DNA of 34,818 nt from Chloroflexota bacterium (lineage in GTDB: Bacteria; Chloroflexota; UBA11872): the NCBI GenBank assembly GCA_011523785.1, contig WTFW01000097.1, forward strand, positions 1 through 34,818. Direction: 5' to 3'. The notes under the pieces are model-generated. The model searched no databases. It was not told the origin of the DNA and worked only from the letters and a program-made list of their open reading frames with translations. How positions within the stretch are numbered: the stretch's first letter is position 1; every line of letters starts with the position of its first letter. The position numbers were made by a program, and so were the translations under genes. This document shows, one piece after another, positions 1 through 7,407 of this stretch.

Positions 1-566
1 TGCCCCCGCGCCTCCGGCATCACGTCCATCCCGATTTCCTCAACGCCATCGCTGCAATGAAGCACCCCCGCCAACGCCACCAGCTCGCCGTCCTCGATCA
101 CGCCGTACCCCTCGTGCGCCTCGCCGTCGTAGCAGTGCCAGAACCGCTTGTAATCCACCTCCGCCAGGTCATCCGCACCCAGGCTCACCACCCGTGGATC
201 CGCCGGATCGTTCCAGGTCGACGCGTCGCCAAAAAAGAAGAACACAGGCCCCCACGCGCTGACGCCGTCCGGCTGCGTCACCCGCGCCAACTCATAGGCT
301 CCGAACGTTGAGAACAGCATGTCTGCATGCATATTCGTCACCACCGGCCGCAGCGCGTCCAGCCATTCGTTCCGCGCGCTCACCAGCGCGCCCCGGTCCA
401 GCCGAATCGCCGCCAGCGGCAACCCGTTGAACCCGGGCGCCTGCCCAATCACGGGAATCGGGTCGGCGCCAAACGCATCCAGCCCCGCACCCAACGTGGC
501 CTCGATCAGGGTCACCACCCCCGGCGGCAGGAACGGTCGCCCGCCATCGTGGATTGTCGCGCTCAT
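1..566 (-). CDS. GNAT-like N-acetyltransferase, C-terminus cut by window edge
   Basis: The reading frame starts at ATG 566-564 and stays open to the left edge, so about 188 N-terminal residues are visible and the stop lies outside. GGAGG lies about 3 nt before the ATG. The last visible part reads GYGVIEDGELVALAGVL, then HCSDGVEEIGMDVMPEARG. That is the usual GNAT layout: a strand with 'V.dGelva.agv' followed by 'eigm.v.p.aRG', leading into the acetyl-CoA-binding RGxG/A loop that would lie just beyond the edge. The first 120 residues have no motif I recognise. Substrate unknown. The family assignment rests on the truncated C-terminal part. The next gene (HNH) is on the same strand, 43 nt upstream. 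Confidence 0.6.
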   Translation of the reverse strand, partial: MSATIHDGGRPFLPPGVVTLIEATLGAGLDAFGADPIPVIGQAPGFNGLPLAAIRLDRGALVSARNEWLDALRPVVTNMHADMLFSTFGAYELARVTQPDGVSAWGPVFFFFGDASTWNDPADPRVVSLGADDLAEVDYKRFWHCYDGEAHEGYGVIEDGELVALAGVLHCSDGVEEIGMDVMPEARG

Positions 567-609
567 TGGCCTCCGGCTCCCTTGGCGCTTCGCGCCACCA
601 GCAACCGCC

Positions 610-1134
610 TCAACTGGCTCGCTGCAGTTGGGCAGGCAGGTAAGGCGCCCACGCGGGGTCCAACCTGCCGTTGAAGAATCGGCCGATCAGGTGCGAATAC
701 GGTGAACGAGGGTGCGTCGGCCGCCGCAGCAGGCGCATGTTGGCGCCAAGCGGCGTCCGCCCGGCCTTTCGCAGGTTGCAGGGGCGGCACGCCGTCACCA
801 GGTTGTCCCACCGCCGCCGCCCGCCAAGCCGCCGCGGCTTGACGTGGTCGATGGTCATGTCAGTGCCGCGCGTTCCGCAGTACTGGCAGGTGTGGGCATC
901 GCGTACCAGGACCTCGCGGCGGCTCAGCTTGATCGTGGGTCGCGGCCGCCGCACGTAGTAGCGCAGTCGAATCACACTGGGCCGTGGCACTTCGTGGGCC
1001 GGCGTTCGCAGCGGACGCTTATGGTGCGCCAGCGGCTCGGCCTTGCCCTTGGCCAGCAGCACGATCGCGCGGCGCACGCGGCAGACGTTCAGCGGCTCGT
1101 AGTTCTGATTCAGCAGCAGAACCGGCGTGTCCAC
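610..1134 (-). CDS. HNH endonuclease domain protein
   Basis: A small protein of about 174 residues. The N-terminal part begins VDTPVLLLNQNYEPLNV and is followed by a basic stretch. The HNH core has a CxxC (CQYC), the catalytic 'TIDHVKPRRLGG' segment, an Asn in 'RRWDNLVTAC', and a second CxxC (CRPC); the two CxxC pairs should hold a structural zinc. This is the stand-alone HNH family common in Actinobacteria, Cyanobacteria and Chloroflexota, whose physiological DNA target is largely unknown. I chose GTG 1134 because it follows a GGGGG stretch and matches the usual family start ('..vLvLNanYePLnv'). An in-frame TTG at 1167 would add 11 residues. No restriction or modification partner is adjacent, so I do not call it a restriction enzyme. 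Confidence 0.82.
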   Translation of the reverse strand: MDTPVLLLNQNYEPLNVCRVRRAIVLLAKGKAEPLAHHKRPLRTPAHEVPRPSVIRLRYYVRRPRPTIKLSRREVLVRDAHTCQYCGTRGTDMTIDHVKPRRLGGRRRWDNLVTACRPCNLRKAGRTPLGANMRLLRRPTHPRSPYSHLIGRFFNGRLDPAWAPYLPAQLQRAS

Positions 1135-1230
1135 AAGCCCCCAGTGCGTCGCGGCTAGCCGCGGCAATGGTACAGGTCAGCCACCTTTCCGCAGTCGTCG
1201 TCCTTCCACCCTTGCCCCGTATCCTTGCCC

Positions 1231-1866
1231 ATGCCATCGGAACATGAAGCGCCGGACTGCTGGTATTTGGTCCGATTCACCAAGACGGGCGCCGCGCGCT
1301 TCCTGTCCCAGCACGACGTGCGACGGGCCTGGGAGCGCGTAACCCGTCGCGCCGGGCTGCCCCTGGCCTACAGCCGAGGATTCAGCCCTAAGCCCCGCCT
1401 CAGCTTCGGCCCGCCGCTCCCTGTCGGCGCCGAGGGCCGTCGCGAGTACATGACGATGGCCCTTCGCGAACCTCTGGACGCTACGCAAGTTCAAGCGCGT
1501 CTGTCTGCCGCCGCCATCCCCGGCATGGCGGTCGTTGAGGTCGCCCGCGCGCCCGGCCGCCGTGTTCGCACTACATGGGCCGACTACGAAATTACCGTCG
1601 ATCCACCCCCGCCCGACCTAGCCGACCGCGTGGATCGCCTGTTGTCCAGGGACGAAGTGGAAATCGAACGCGCTCGTGACCCGGAAGGCGTCAAGCGCGA
1701 CATCCGGCCCGGTGTGAAAACTCTTCAATCTCAGAATGGCCGAATCGTTGCACGGCTCCGACTCGCCCAGGACCAGATCGTGACCTCGCGTGACCTCGCC
1801 CTCGCCCTGGAAATCGAACCCGCCATAACTGTCCGGACTGACATTGAGCTCGAGCCCGTCGCTTGA
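1231..1866 (+). CDS. Stand-alone DUF2344 (TIGR03936-type) radical-SAM-associated protein
   Basis: About 211 residues starting at ATG 1231 (an in-frame TTG at 1225 adds two). The N-terminal block reads WYLVRFTKTGAARFLSQHD, followed by AYSRGFSPKPRLSFGPPLPVG. This is the signature of DUF2344/TIGR03936. In many Firmicutes and Chloroflexota the domain is fused to, or sits next to, a radical-SAM protein of the TIGR03960 type, often near ribonuclease G and ribosomal protein genes. Here it is alone: no radical-SAM CxxxCxxC motif is nearby. Its molecular function is unknown. It is divergent from the HNH gene, and its end overlaps the next gene by 23 nt, which suggests co-transcription. Confidence 0.85.
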   Translation: MPSEHEAPDCWYLVRFTKTGAARFLSQHDVRRAWERVTRRAGLPLAYSRGFSPKPRLSFGPPLPVGAEGRREYMTMALREPLDATQVQARLSAAAIPGMAVVEVARAPGRRVRTTWADYEITVDPPPPDLADRVDRLLSRDEVEIERARDPEGVKRDIRPGVKTLQSQNGRIVARLRLAQDQIVTSRDLALALEIEPAITVRTDIELEPVA

Positions 1867-2752
1867 GACCGGGGCCCGGATCAGGGCGGTCCTGGTCGCA
1901 GCCGACCAGCCCAGCGACGGACGATTACGACGCATCCGTCAGGGTCTTTGGCGCTGGACGGATGGCGATGCCGATCTGGCGCTCAAGCTCTTCGACGGAC
2001 CCAACGCGCACGAGCGACTGCGAACCGAAGCCGCGCTCTATCGCGATCTCGGTCGTGCCGGTGCCCCGGTGCCTGAATTCGTCGCCAAGGCCGCCGACGC
2101 CCGAGCGATCGCGCGGGTCTGGATTCCAGGTCGGACGGTCTTCCAGCGGCTGCTCGCTGCAGATGTCCCGAATGCAGCTGAAGCGCATACCGTGCGCCGC
2201 GCCTGGCTGCGGCTGCTGCAAGCGCTGGCTCCGTGGAACGCGCGCATCGCCGAGTGCCGGCGCCATGAAGCCCTGCACAAGCGCCAGATGGAACTCGCAG
2301 CGGTGGCGCATGGGGTGGCCCAATTCCTTCCCACGGTTCCGTCAGACGCCATCGACGACCTGCGGCAGACCCTGGCCTCGGACGATCTGGCCCTCGTACC
2401 CCTCGACGCCTCGCCGTCGAACATCGTCGTTGACGGGGACCGGGCTACGTTCATTGACCTGGAGATTCTGGGCCTGGATTTCGCCGACTGGACTTACGCC
2501 AAATATGTAACCGCCGTGGCAGAGACAGGCGCCGTGCTGAGCCTTGCCGACCACCAAACGGACGAGTCGGCGTCGGATGGCCTGGATGCAGCACTCACGC
2601 TCCTGGCCCTAGCCCGCGCGGCTGGTCTGTGGGGTGAGTCCCGAAACCTCCCCACGGACCTGGCGAACCACATCCCTGGCCGATCGCGCGCGGCACGACG
2701 GATTCGCGCGGGGCTTCGTCTAGAATCAAGTGTCACGTCCGATTGCGGATAG
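1844..2752 (+). CDS. APH/choline-kinase-like phosphotransferase
   Basis: A 302-residue protein with the eukaryotic-kinase-like layout of the aminoglycoside phosphotransferase superfamily. Visible elements are Lys48 in ADLALKLF (ATP lysine), Glu62 in TEAALYRDL (helix-C glutamate), a catalytic-loop equivalent DASPSN with Asp188 and Asn193, and Asp205 in FIDLE (the DFG-like magnesium ligand). The usual 'HGD' is changed to 'VPLD', so the His is missing. Such proteins phosphorylate small hydroxyl substrates or act as homoserine, choline or fructosamine kinases; the substrate here is unknown. The start is TTG 1844, inside the end of DUF2344. A shorter start is possible, but Lys48 must be kept. Probably one transcript with the preceding gene. 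Confidence 0.62.
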   Translation: MSSSPSLETGARIRAVLVAADQPSDGRLRRIRQGLWRWTDGDADLALKLFDGPNAHERLRTEAALYRDLGRAGAPVPEFVAKAADARAIARVWIPGRTVFQRLLAADVPNAAEAHTVRRAWLRLLQALAPWNARIAECRRHEALHKRQMELAAVAHGVAQFLPTVPSDAIDDLRQTLASDDLALVPLDASPSNIVVDGDRATFIDLEILGLDFADWTYAKYVTAVAETGAVLSLADHQTDESASDGLDAALTLLALARAAGLWGESRNLPTDLANHIPGRSRAARRIRAGLRLESSVTSDCG

Positions 2753-2768
2753 CGGAAACGAGCAAGCC

Positions 2769-3062
2769 ATGGCTGCTAGCAACGACTCCGGGACCAACCA
2801 GACCTTCCAGCCGCGGGGACGCGATCTGGTGATCGGCGGCATTCCGTGGATCGCCCGCATGTCGGACAAAGCCCGCGCCAAGGCGGACGGCACCATCGAC
2901 GACTATATCTACCCGTGCCCCATCGACCGGCGCGTTCTGGGTGAACTGGGGATGAGCGCCGACGAGTTCATGGAAATCTCGGTCTCGTCGGACACGGACG
3001 CCGAGCTCGTTCGCCAGGTACGCGAACGCAGGGCGGCTCACGAACCGGCGGCTGGTGCCTGA
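2769..3062 (+). CDS. DUF5069 family small protein
   Basis: A 97-residue protein. The central block GGIPWIARMSDKARAKADGT followed by YIYPCPIDRRVLGELGMSADEF is characteristic of DUF5069, a small uncharacterised bacterial family with conserved 'DKaRak..G' and 'Y.YPCPiDrr.L..lG'. I chose ATG 2769, preceded by a weak purine stretch (GGAAACGAG), over an in-frame GTG at 2730 because family members begin close to this point. No catalytic residues are known. It overlaps the start of the Nif3-like gene by 8 nt, so the two are probably translated together. Confidence 0.8.
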   Translation: MAASNDSGTNQTFQPRGRDLVIGGIPWIARMSDKARAKADGTIDDYIYPCPIDRRVLGELGMSADEFMEISVSSDTDAELVRQVRERRAAHEPAAGA

Positions 3063-3819
3063 ACCCCGCGACGATGTCGTCACCCATCTGAATAGAGTTC
3101 TCGAGGTCCAGGCCTTTCCGGACTACGGTCCGATGGGCCTGCAAGTCCACGGGCGCCCCGTGGTCAGCACCGTGGTCACGGCCGTGTCCGCCAGCCGAGC
3201 CCTCTTTGAAGCCGCGGCTGAAAGGGACGCGGGTTTCGTCGTCGTGCATCACGGCCTGTTTTGGAACAGCGACTCACGCGTTGTCGACCCGATGCTGCGT
3301 GAACGCTTGCGTGTCCTTTTCGATTACGACATCAGCCTTGCGGCCTACCACCTGGCTCTGGATGGTCATCCCACGCTCGGCAACAACGCACGCATCATTC
3401 AGTCGCTGGGCTTTCAGAAGGAGCGCGTTGGATTCGCATGCGCAGGCGAGCGGCCGGTCGGCTGGTTCGGCTCGGTATCTGACCCGGTGCCGGCTGAGGA
3501 GCTTGCTCAGCGAGCGAGGGACGCCATCGGTCCTCTACACGCGTTCTATGCCAACGGCCCCGCCGATATCCGGCGAATTGCCGTCTGTAGCGGCGGCGGC
3601 CCCAAGTACTTTCAAGAAGCCGCGGCCAAGGGCTGCGAGGCGTTCATCACCGGCGACTTGTTTGAACCGGTCGAAATGTGGAGCCGCGAGCTTGGTGTCC
3701 ACTTCCTGGCCGCTGGCCACTACGCGACAGAGGTTTTTGGCGTCCAGGCCCTGGCCAAACTGATCAGCGCGGAACTCGACTGCGAGGCCGAATTCTTGGA
3801 CCTTCCAACGAACGCCTGA
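3055..3819 (+). CDS. Nif3-like dinuclear metal-centre protein (YbgI/NIF3 family)
   Basis: A 254-residue protein that matches the NIF3/YbgI family along its length. Metal-binding positions are visible: His65-His66 in VVVHHGLFW, His99 and Asp103 in AAYHLALDGH (family form 'H.nlD'), and His222 with Glu225 in AAGHYATE near the C-terminus. The family forms hexameric toroids with a two-metal site. Members have been linked to GTP cyclohydrolase-like or hydrolase roles, but a general function is not settled. The start is GTG 3055, overlapping the DUF5069 gene. The stop lies 3 nt from the stop of the convergent membrane-protein gene, leaving almost no room for a separate terminator. Confidence 0.88.
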   Translation: MPEPRDDVVTHLNRVLEVQAFPDYGPMGLQVHGRPVVSTVVTAVSASRALFEAAAERDAGFVVVHHGLFWNSDSRVVDPMLRERLRVLFDYDISLAAYHLALDGHPTLGNNARIIQSLGFQKERVGFACAGERPVGWFGSVSDPVPAEELAQRARDAIGPLHAFYANGPADIRRIAVCSGGGPKYFQEAAAKGCEAFITGDLFEPVEMWSRELGVHFLAAGHYATEVFGVQALAKLISAELDCEAEFLDLPTNA

Positions 3820-3822
3820 GCC

Positions 3823-4461
3823 CTAGCGTCTCGTGGCGCTGCCCGCTCCGATAACAGCCACGGCCTGATTCGCCGCCGGGATCGCGAGCACCTGTGTGAG
3901 CAGGCTTGCCGCTCCCAATACCAGCAGTGACGCAACCAGCGCCATGAGTGACGCACTCGTTGATTCACCGGAGACCGCTGTGCGGCCGAGCTCAATTGCC
4001 GCCGAGACGGCAGCCAGACACGAGGCAAGCCAGGCACCGCGCACCGCGACATAAACGAAAGTCAGCGGTGCCATGGCCAGTACATTGACGCCGTGGCTCC
4101 GCAGTCGCGGATAGCGCAGGGTGCCAACGGCGCCATCCTGGCAATTGGCGGCGGCGTGCAGAGCGCTGCCAGGGCCAGCCTTGACCACCAGCGCCTCGAA
4201 CGCCCGCAATCGTCCCGGCAAACGCCAAAAGGCCTCAAAGTCCACCGCGAGGTTAGTCATGGTCCAGCCAAAGAAGTAGCCGATGAGCACAATGGCCAAC
4301 AAGTAGATCACCGGCAAACTGGCGCCCCAGCTTCCTGGATCCTCCGGGTCGAGAAAACCAGCCGCAACGGCCCCAAGTGCATAGAGGGGCCCCATCCCAA
4401 CCGTGGTAAAGATGATGATGATGACCAGCGCCTCGACGAGATCATGCCGGAAAGTACGCAT
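3823..4461 (-). CDS. Hypothetical multi-pass membrane protein
   Basis: A 212-residue protein starting at ATG 4461-4459. Hydrophobic segments are visible at about residues 9-34 (ALVIIIIFTTVGMGPLYAL and on), 48-70 (LPVIYLLAIVLIGYFFGW), 128-150 (VLAMAPLTFVYVAVRGAWL) and 168-205, giving roughly four or five membrane passes. Between passes two and three is a hydrophilic section with FWRLPGRLRAFEALV. I recognise no family and no catalytic motif. It is convergent with the Nif3-like gene and lies 84 nt downstream of the next minus-strand gene, with which it may be co-transcribed. Confidence 0.6.
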   Translation of the reverse strand: MRTFRHDLVEALVIIIIFTTVGMGPLYALGAVAAGFLDPEDPGSWGASLPVIYLLAIVLIGYFFGWTMTNLAVDFEAFWRLPGRLRAFEALVVKAGPGSALHAAANCQDGAVGTLRYPRLRSHGVNVLAMAPLTFVYVAVRGAWLASCLAAVSAAIELGRTAVSGESTSASLMALVASLLVLGAASLLTQVLAIPAANQAVAVIGAGSATRR

Positions 4462-4545
4462 TCCACCGCCACCTGGCCGGGTTTGCCGGCGACTACGCGA
4501 ACACTCTACCCGTGCGGCGCGGGCGGGCAGGCCGGATGAATCGCC

Positions 4546-5223
4546 CTAGGACCCTGAGCGCGACCGGGCGCGCATGCCCTCCAGCATCTCCGAGAGGCGC
4601 ACGTCCAGCAGGTCCATCGACCGGGCAACGTAGCCGTCGCCGTCACGCTCGGCGATCACAATTGCCGCCGCGCCCACCTCCGGCTCAATGCCTGATTCGA
4701 GCTGGCTGAGGTCAATGGTCACCTCGTTGCCCAGCATGGTGAACATCTCGATGACGCCGTCGCGCACGGCCGTGACCTCGCCTACGGCAATCACCATGCC
4801 GCCGGGCTGTGCGACTTGCCGCTCTGGCGCGACGCGCTCGAATCGGCGCATGAAAGGAGAGTCGCCACGATAGAACTCACGCGGAAACACCTCAATCCGC
4901 GGCACGACAATCACGCGCCGGGAGCCCCACCAATCGTGGAAGCGACCACGACCGTCCTTGCTCCGCTCGTACCGATCGCCAGAGCGCTGTCGCTCGGAGC
5001 GCGAATAGCGGTCGTTATCCCACTCGTCGTGACCCGGCCCGGACACTCGCGAATCGGCCTTGGTCTTGGACCGCTCGTTCTCCATGTGCGCAACTACTCG
5101 TTCGGAGGAGTCGGCCGATCCGCCGCGAGCCAGCGCCAGACCAAGCGCTGCCCCGCCGACGGCCAGCGAGATCACCGCCAATACGATTACCGACGTCAAA
5201 CGAGCCGAAAACTTCCACCGCAT
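4546..5223 (-). CDS. Membrane-anchored charged protein with DUF5666-like C-terminal domain
   Basis: About 225 residues from ATG 5223-5221, chosen because GGGTG lies about 5 nt upstream; in-frame ATG 5235 and GTG 5250 are alternatives. The first 35 residues are a short basic start and one long hydrophobic segment (LTSVIVLAVISLAVGGAALG), so it is a signal anchor or uncleaved signal peptide. Residues about 45-105 are strongly charged and low in complexity, rich in Arg, Asp, Ser and Lys (for example RYSRSERQRSGDRYERS). The C-terminal 85 residues (IAVGEVTAVRDGVIEM... then 'EPEVGAAAIVIAERDGDGY') resemble small OB-like domains of the DUF5666 type found in secreted proteins. Function unknown. Confidence 0.55.
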   Translation of the reverse strand: MRWKFSARLTSVIVLAVISLAVGGAALGLALARGGSADSSERVVAHMENERSKTKADSRVSGPGHDEWDNDRYSRSERQRSGDRYERSKDGRGRFHDWWGSRRVIVVPRIEVFPREFYRGDSPFMRRFERVAPERQVAQPGGMVIAVGEVTAVRDGVIEMFTMLGNEVTIDLSQLESGIEPEVGAAAIVIAERDGDGYVARSMDLLDVRLSEMLEGMRARSRSGS

Positions 5224-5386
5224 GAGGACACCCATCAAGCAAGCCGCCACACCACTATCGTCTCACCATCGAGCCGGGTGAATCGTGAAGCGCCTCACGT
5301 TTCAGTCCGGAGACACTCGGAGCCGACCGTCGGTGTTGCTACCATCGTCGGCGTCGCTCGCGGGCTCCGGCTCCGCGAACGCGCGA

Positions 5387-5459
5387 GCCTCCGTAGCTCA
5401 ATTGGAAGAGCAGCTGACTCTTAATCAGTTGGTTGTAGGTTCGAGTCCTACCGGGGGTA
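5387..5459 (+). tRNA. tRNA-Lys (anticodon CTT)
   Basis: The cloverleaf folds by eye. The acceptor strand GCCTCCG pairs with CGGGGGT (two G-U wobbles). A D-arm with GCTC/GAGC follows. The anticodon stem GCTGA/TCAGT encloses the seven-base loop CTCTTAA, giving anticodon CTT, which reads the lysine codon AAG. A five-base variable loop follows, then a T-arm GTAGG/CCTAC around TTCGAGT. The discriminator base is A and CCA is not encoded (next bases CCT). No other tRNA lies nearby. Confidence 0.95.
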
Positions 5460-5612
5460 CCTACTTCCGCTTTTCCGCCAATCCTCGCGTTGTAGCGCCC
5501 TCCCGGCTCGGTCGCGCCCAGTGCCAAAAGAGGAATGCGTGGGACGTACCAGACGCCGCTCACTCAGTTTCGTTCACTGTTCCGAACCTGACTGGCAGCC
5601 GCTCCGGGTATT

Positions 5613-5634
5613 CTTACCTTGTCACCGAGGTAAG
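5613..5634. promoter_or_regulatory. Inverted repeat ahead of the antitoxin gene, candidate operator
   Basis: CTTACCT and AGGTAAG form a perfect 7-bp inverted repeat with an 8-nt centre. The right arm runs into the AAGGAG ribosome binding site of the AbrB-type gene (start 5645). A TATTCT hexamer just upstream could be a -10 box. Toxin-antitoxin operons of this type are usually repressed by the antitoxin or its complex at palindromes over the promoter or start. Binding here is inference. Confidence 0.4.
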
Positions 5635-5644
5635 GAGATCTTGT

Positions 5645-5893
5645 ATGGACGTTTCGGCTCGGGTCACCTCAAAGGGCCAGATCACCATTCCTCGTGCAGT
5701 GCGAAAGGCACTGGCGATCGAAGCGGGCGACGAGATTCACTTCAGGGTCGACGGCCAGCGCGCCACGATTGCGCGCAGCCCTGACCTGCTTCAACTCGCC
5801 GGCTCGGTGAGCGTGCCGGCGCCCAGGCGTGGTACTCCCTGGAACGTCGTCCTGCGCGAAACACGACGGATCCGCGCAGCCAGAAACCAATGA
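5645..5893 (+). CDS. AbrB/MazE/SpoVT-fold antitoxin (VapB-like)
   Basis: An 82-residue protein. Its first 45 residues are a typical swapped-hairpin AbrB domain: VSARVTSKGQITIPRAVRKA, then LAIEAGDEIHFRVDG. The consensus for the family is 'tSKGQitiP..vRk.lgi..Gd.v.f'. This part should bind DNA as a dimer. The remaining tail (PAPRRGTPWNVVLRETRRIR) is probably the segment that covers the toxin active site. ATG 5645 is supported by AAGGAG 7 nt upstream; the frame is open further upstream but through the tRNA. The last four bases overlap the start of the toxin gene (ATGA). Confidence 0.92.
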   Translation: MDVSARVTSKGQITIPRAVRKALAIEAGDEIHFRVDGQRATIARSPDLLQLAGSVSVPAPRRGTPWNVVLRETRRIRAARNQ

Positions 5894-6285
5894 CAGCCTT
5901 CGTCGACACCAACGTGCTGATTCGGCACCTTACGGGCGACCCTCCCGCTCAGGCCCGTATGGCGACTCGCTATCTCGATCAAGCCAGCCAGTTGTTGCTG
6001 CCGGATCTCATCTTTGCCGAAGTCGCATACGTCTTGGAGTCCTACTACGAAGTCGCGCGTCTCCAGATCGCCGAGATACTGCGATCCCTACTCGCCTTCC
6101 GCGCACTTCGCGTGGTCGACGACGTACTCCTTCAGCGCGCGGTCGAGCTGTACGAAGCGTATGGCCTGGACTTCGCCGATGCCTATCTCGTGGCGAGCGC
6201 TGAGCGAACCGGCGTTGGGGTCGTGGCTTCCTTTGATCGCGGAATCGATCGCGTCGGAACAGTGGCACGCGAGGAACCCACATGA
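5890..6285 (+). CDS. PIN-domain ribonuclease toxin (VapC-like)
   Basis: A 131-residue PIN domain. All four acidic residues of the metal site are present: Asp6 in FVDTNVLIR, Glu44 in FAEVAYVL, Asp97 in DFADAYL and Asp116 in SFDRGID. VapC toxins cut tRNA or rRNA in the anticodon or sarcin-ricin loop; the target here cannot be inferred. The start codon overlaps the antitoxin stop as ATGA, the usual coupling for VapBC pairs. The pair lies about 185 bp downstream of tRNA-Lys. I see no sign of inactivation. Confidence 0.92.
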   Translation: MTAFVDTNVLIRHLTGDPPAQARMATRYLDQASQLLLPDLIFAEVAYVLESYYEVARLQIAEILRSLLAFRALRVVDDVLLQRAVELYEAYGLDFADAYLVASAERTGVGVVASFDRGIDRVGTVAREEPT

Positions 6286-6339
6286 GATGCGCCTTGCACG
6301 GCACCGCGGTGCTAGCCCAGCAGTAGGGAACCTCATCCA

Positions 6340-7206
6340 ATGACGATCGTCGAGGAACCGACCGATGGCCGCGGGGTTTGGGCCGGCCGCACAGACGAGC
6401 GCGAGGCGAACCTAGCCAACTGGAATGACCGCGTGGCGGCGCACCTTGCATCGCCTGGCTATGACGTCGAAGGGTTTATCGCGGATTCCAGCCGGGTTGG
6501 TAAGGCCGTCGGGCTGGATCTCGAGGAAATCGGCGACGTCCGCGGCCAGTCTCTTCTACACCTGCAATGCCACATCGGCCTGGACACGCTCTCCTGGGCC
6601 CGGCTTGGCGCCCAGGTAACCGGTCTCGACTTCTCGGCGCCGGCAATTGACGCAGCACGCGAAATCAGCCGCCGCACGCAAACATCCGCGGAATTCGTGC
6701 TGGCTGATGTATATGAATCGCCAGAGGTTCTCCGGCGGACCTACGACATCGTTTACGCCAGCGAAGGCGTGCTGTGCTGGCTGCCGGATGTCGACGCCTG
6801 GGCGCGCGTCCTGCGTCGTCTCACTCGACCGGGCGGAACGGCATACATCCGGGATGGGCACCCGATCTTTCATACGCTCGATCACGATCGCGCCGACGGC
6901 CGGCTCGAACTCGTCGGTTCGTACTTTGAAGGCCCGGCACACCGATACGACGAGCCTGGAACGTACGTCGATAGCGATGTACAAATCGAGCACACCGTGA
7001 ACTACGAGTGGGATCACGGCCTCGGCGAGATCGTGAACGCCTTCATCCAGGCGGGCTTCCGGATCGAGTCTCTGCGGGAGTATGGCGTGTCGGCCTATCA
7101 GGCCTTGCCGGGCATGGTCAGGGGGCAGGACGGCTGGTGGCGCTTGCCACCTGAATCTGGCCAGGTCCCGTCCATGTTCTCGCTCCGGGCAACGCTGCCC
7201 GACTAG
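6340..7206 (+). CDS. Class I SAM-dependent methyltransferase
   Basis: A 288-residue protein from ATG 6340. Motif I is LLHLQCHIGLDTLSWARLGA (residues 72-91), a variant in which the usual 'DlGCG.G' reads 'LQCHIG'. It is followed by Asp97 in TGLDFSAPAI, which should bind the ribose of SAM, and by VLADVYE and YDIVYASEGVLCWLPD (motifs II and III region). The variant motif I is normal for a broad environmental methyltransferase subfamily. The C-terminal part is rich in aromatics (EGPAHRYDEPGTY, NYEWDHGLGEI). The methyl acceptor is unknown. It stands 54 nt after the toxin gene and may be read from the same transcript. Confidence 0.85.
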   Translation: MTIVEEPTDGRGVWAGRTDEREANLANWNDRVAAHLASPGYDVEGFIADSSRVGKAVGLDLEEIGDVRGQSLLHLQCHIGLDTLSWARLGAQVTGLDFSAPAIDAAREISRRTQTSAEFVLADVYESPEVLRRTYDIVYASEGVLCWLPDVDAWARVLRRLTRPGGTAYIRDGHPIFHTLDHDRADGRLELVGSYFEGPAHRYDEPGTYVDSDVQIEHTVNYEWDHGLGEIVNAFIQAGFRIESLREYGVSAYQALPGMVRGQDGWWRLPPESGQVPSMFSLRATLPD

Positions 7207-7212
7207 AAGGGC

Positions 7213-7241
7213 TCGACGCCGGTCACCCGCCGGCCCGTCGA
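7213..7241 (+). terminator. Hairpin after methyltransferase gene, possible terminator
   Basis: TCGAC-GCCGG pairs with CCGGC and, after a two-base bulge, GTCGA around a 7-nt loop: ten base pairs in total. It begins 6 nt after the methyltransferase stop. No T-run follows, so it is only a candidate. The remaining bases up to 7407 (about 165 nt) hold nothing else I recognise. Confidence 0.35.
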
Positions 7242-7407
7242 CACGACCACCGCGCTGCCAGGTTGAAGCAGGGCCCGTTGGTCCACGACCGAACGCAAGA
7301 GCGGCGCCTCGTTAGACTGGCAACGCGATGGCTATTCACGCGTCGGTTCGGCGGTCGTCCCGGCTGTGCCGGGCGCGACATTCGGGCTGCCGCAAGGTGT
7401 GACTGCG

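Noticed and set aside
57-705. Three overlapping plus-strand open frames at the left edge
   Set aside because: They are antisense to the GNAT-like gene, whose minus-strand frame has a start, a ribosome binding site and recognisable GNAT text. The plus frames are rich in Arg/Pro, as expected of shadows in GC-rich DNA.
610-1134. Restriction-modification or defence system around the HNH gene
   Set aside because: No DNA methyltransferase, helicase, Argonaute or other defence gene lies nearby. The methyltransferase at 6340-7206 looks like a small-molecule enzyme and lies 5 kb away.
5285-5644. N-terminal extension of the AbrB-type frame through the tRNA gene
   Set aside because: It would translate across tRNA-Lys and has no relation to the AbrB fold. 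ATG 5645 with AAGGAG is clearly the start.
5387-7206. tRNA-linked genomic island (attachment site and integrase)
   Set aside because: I saw no integrase and found no repeat of the tRNA 3' end downstream in the window. The VapBC-type pair next to tRNA-Lys is suggestive but not enough.
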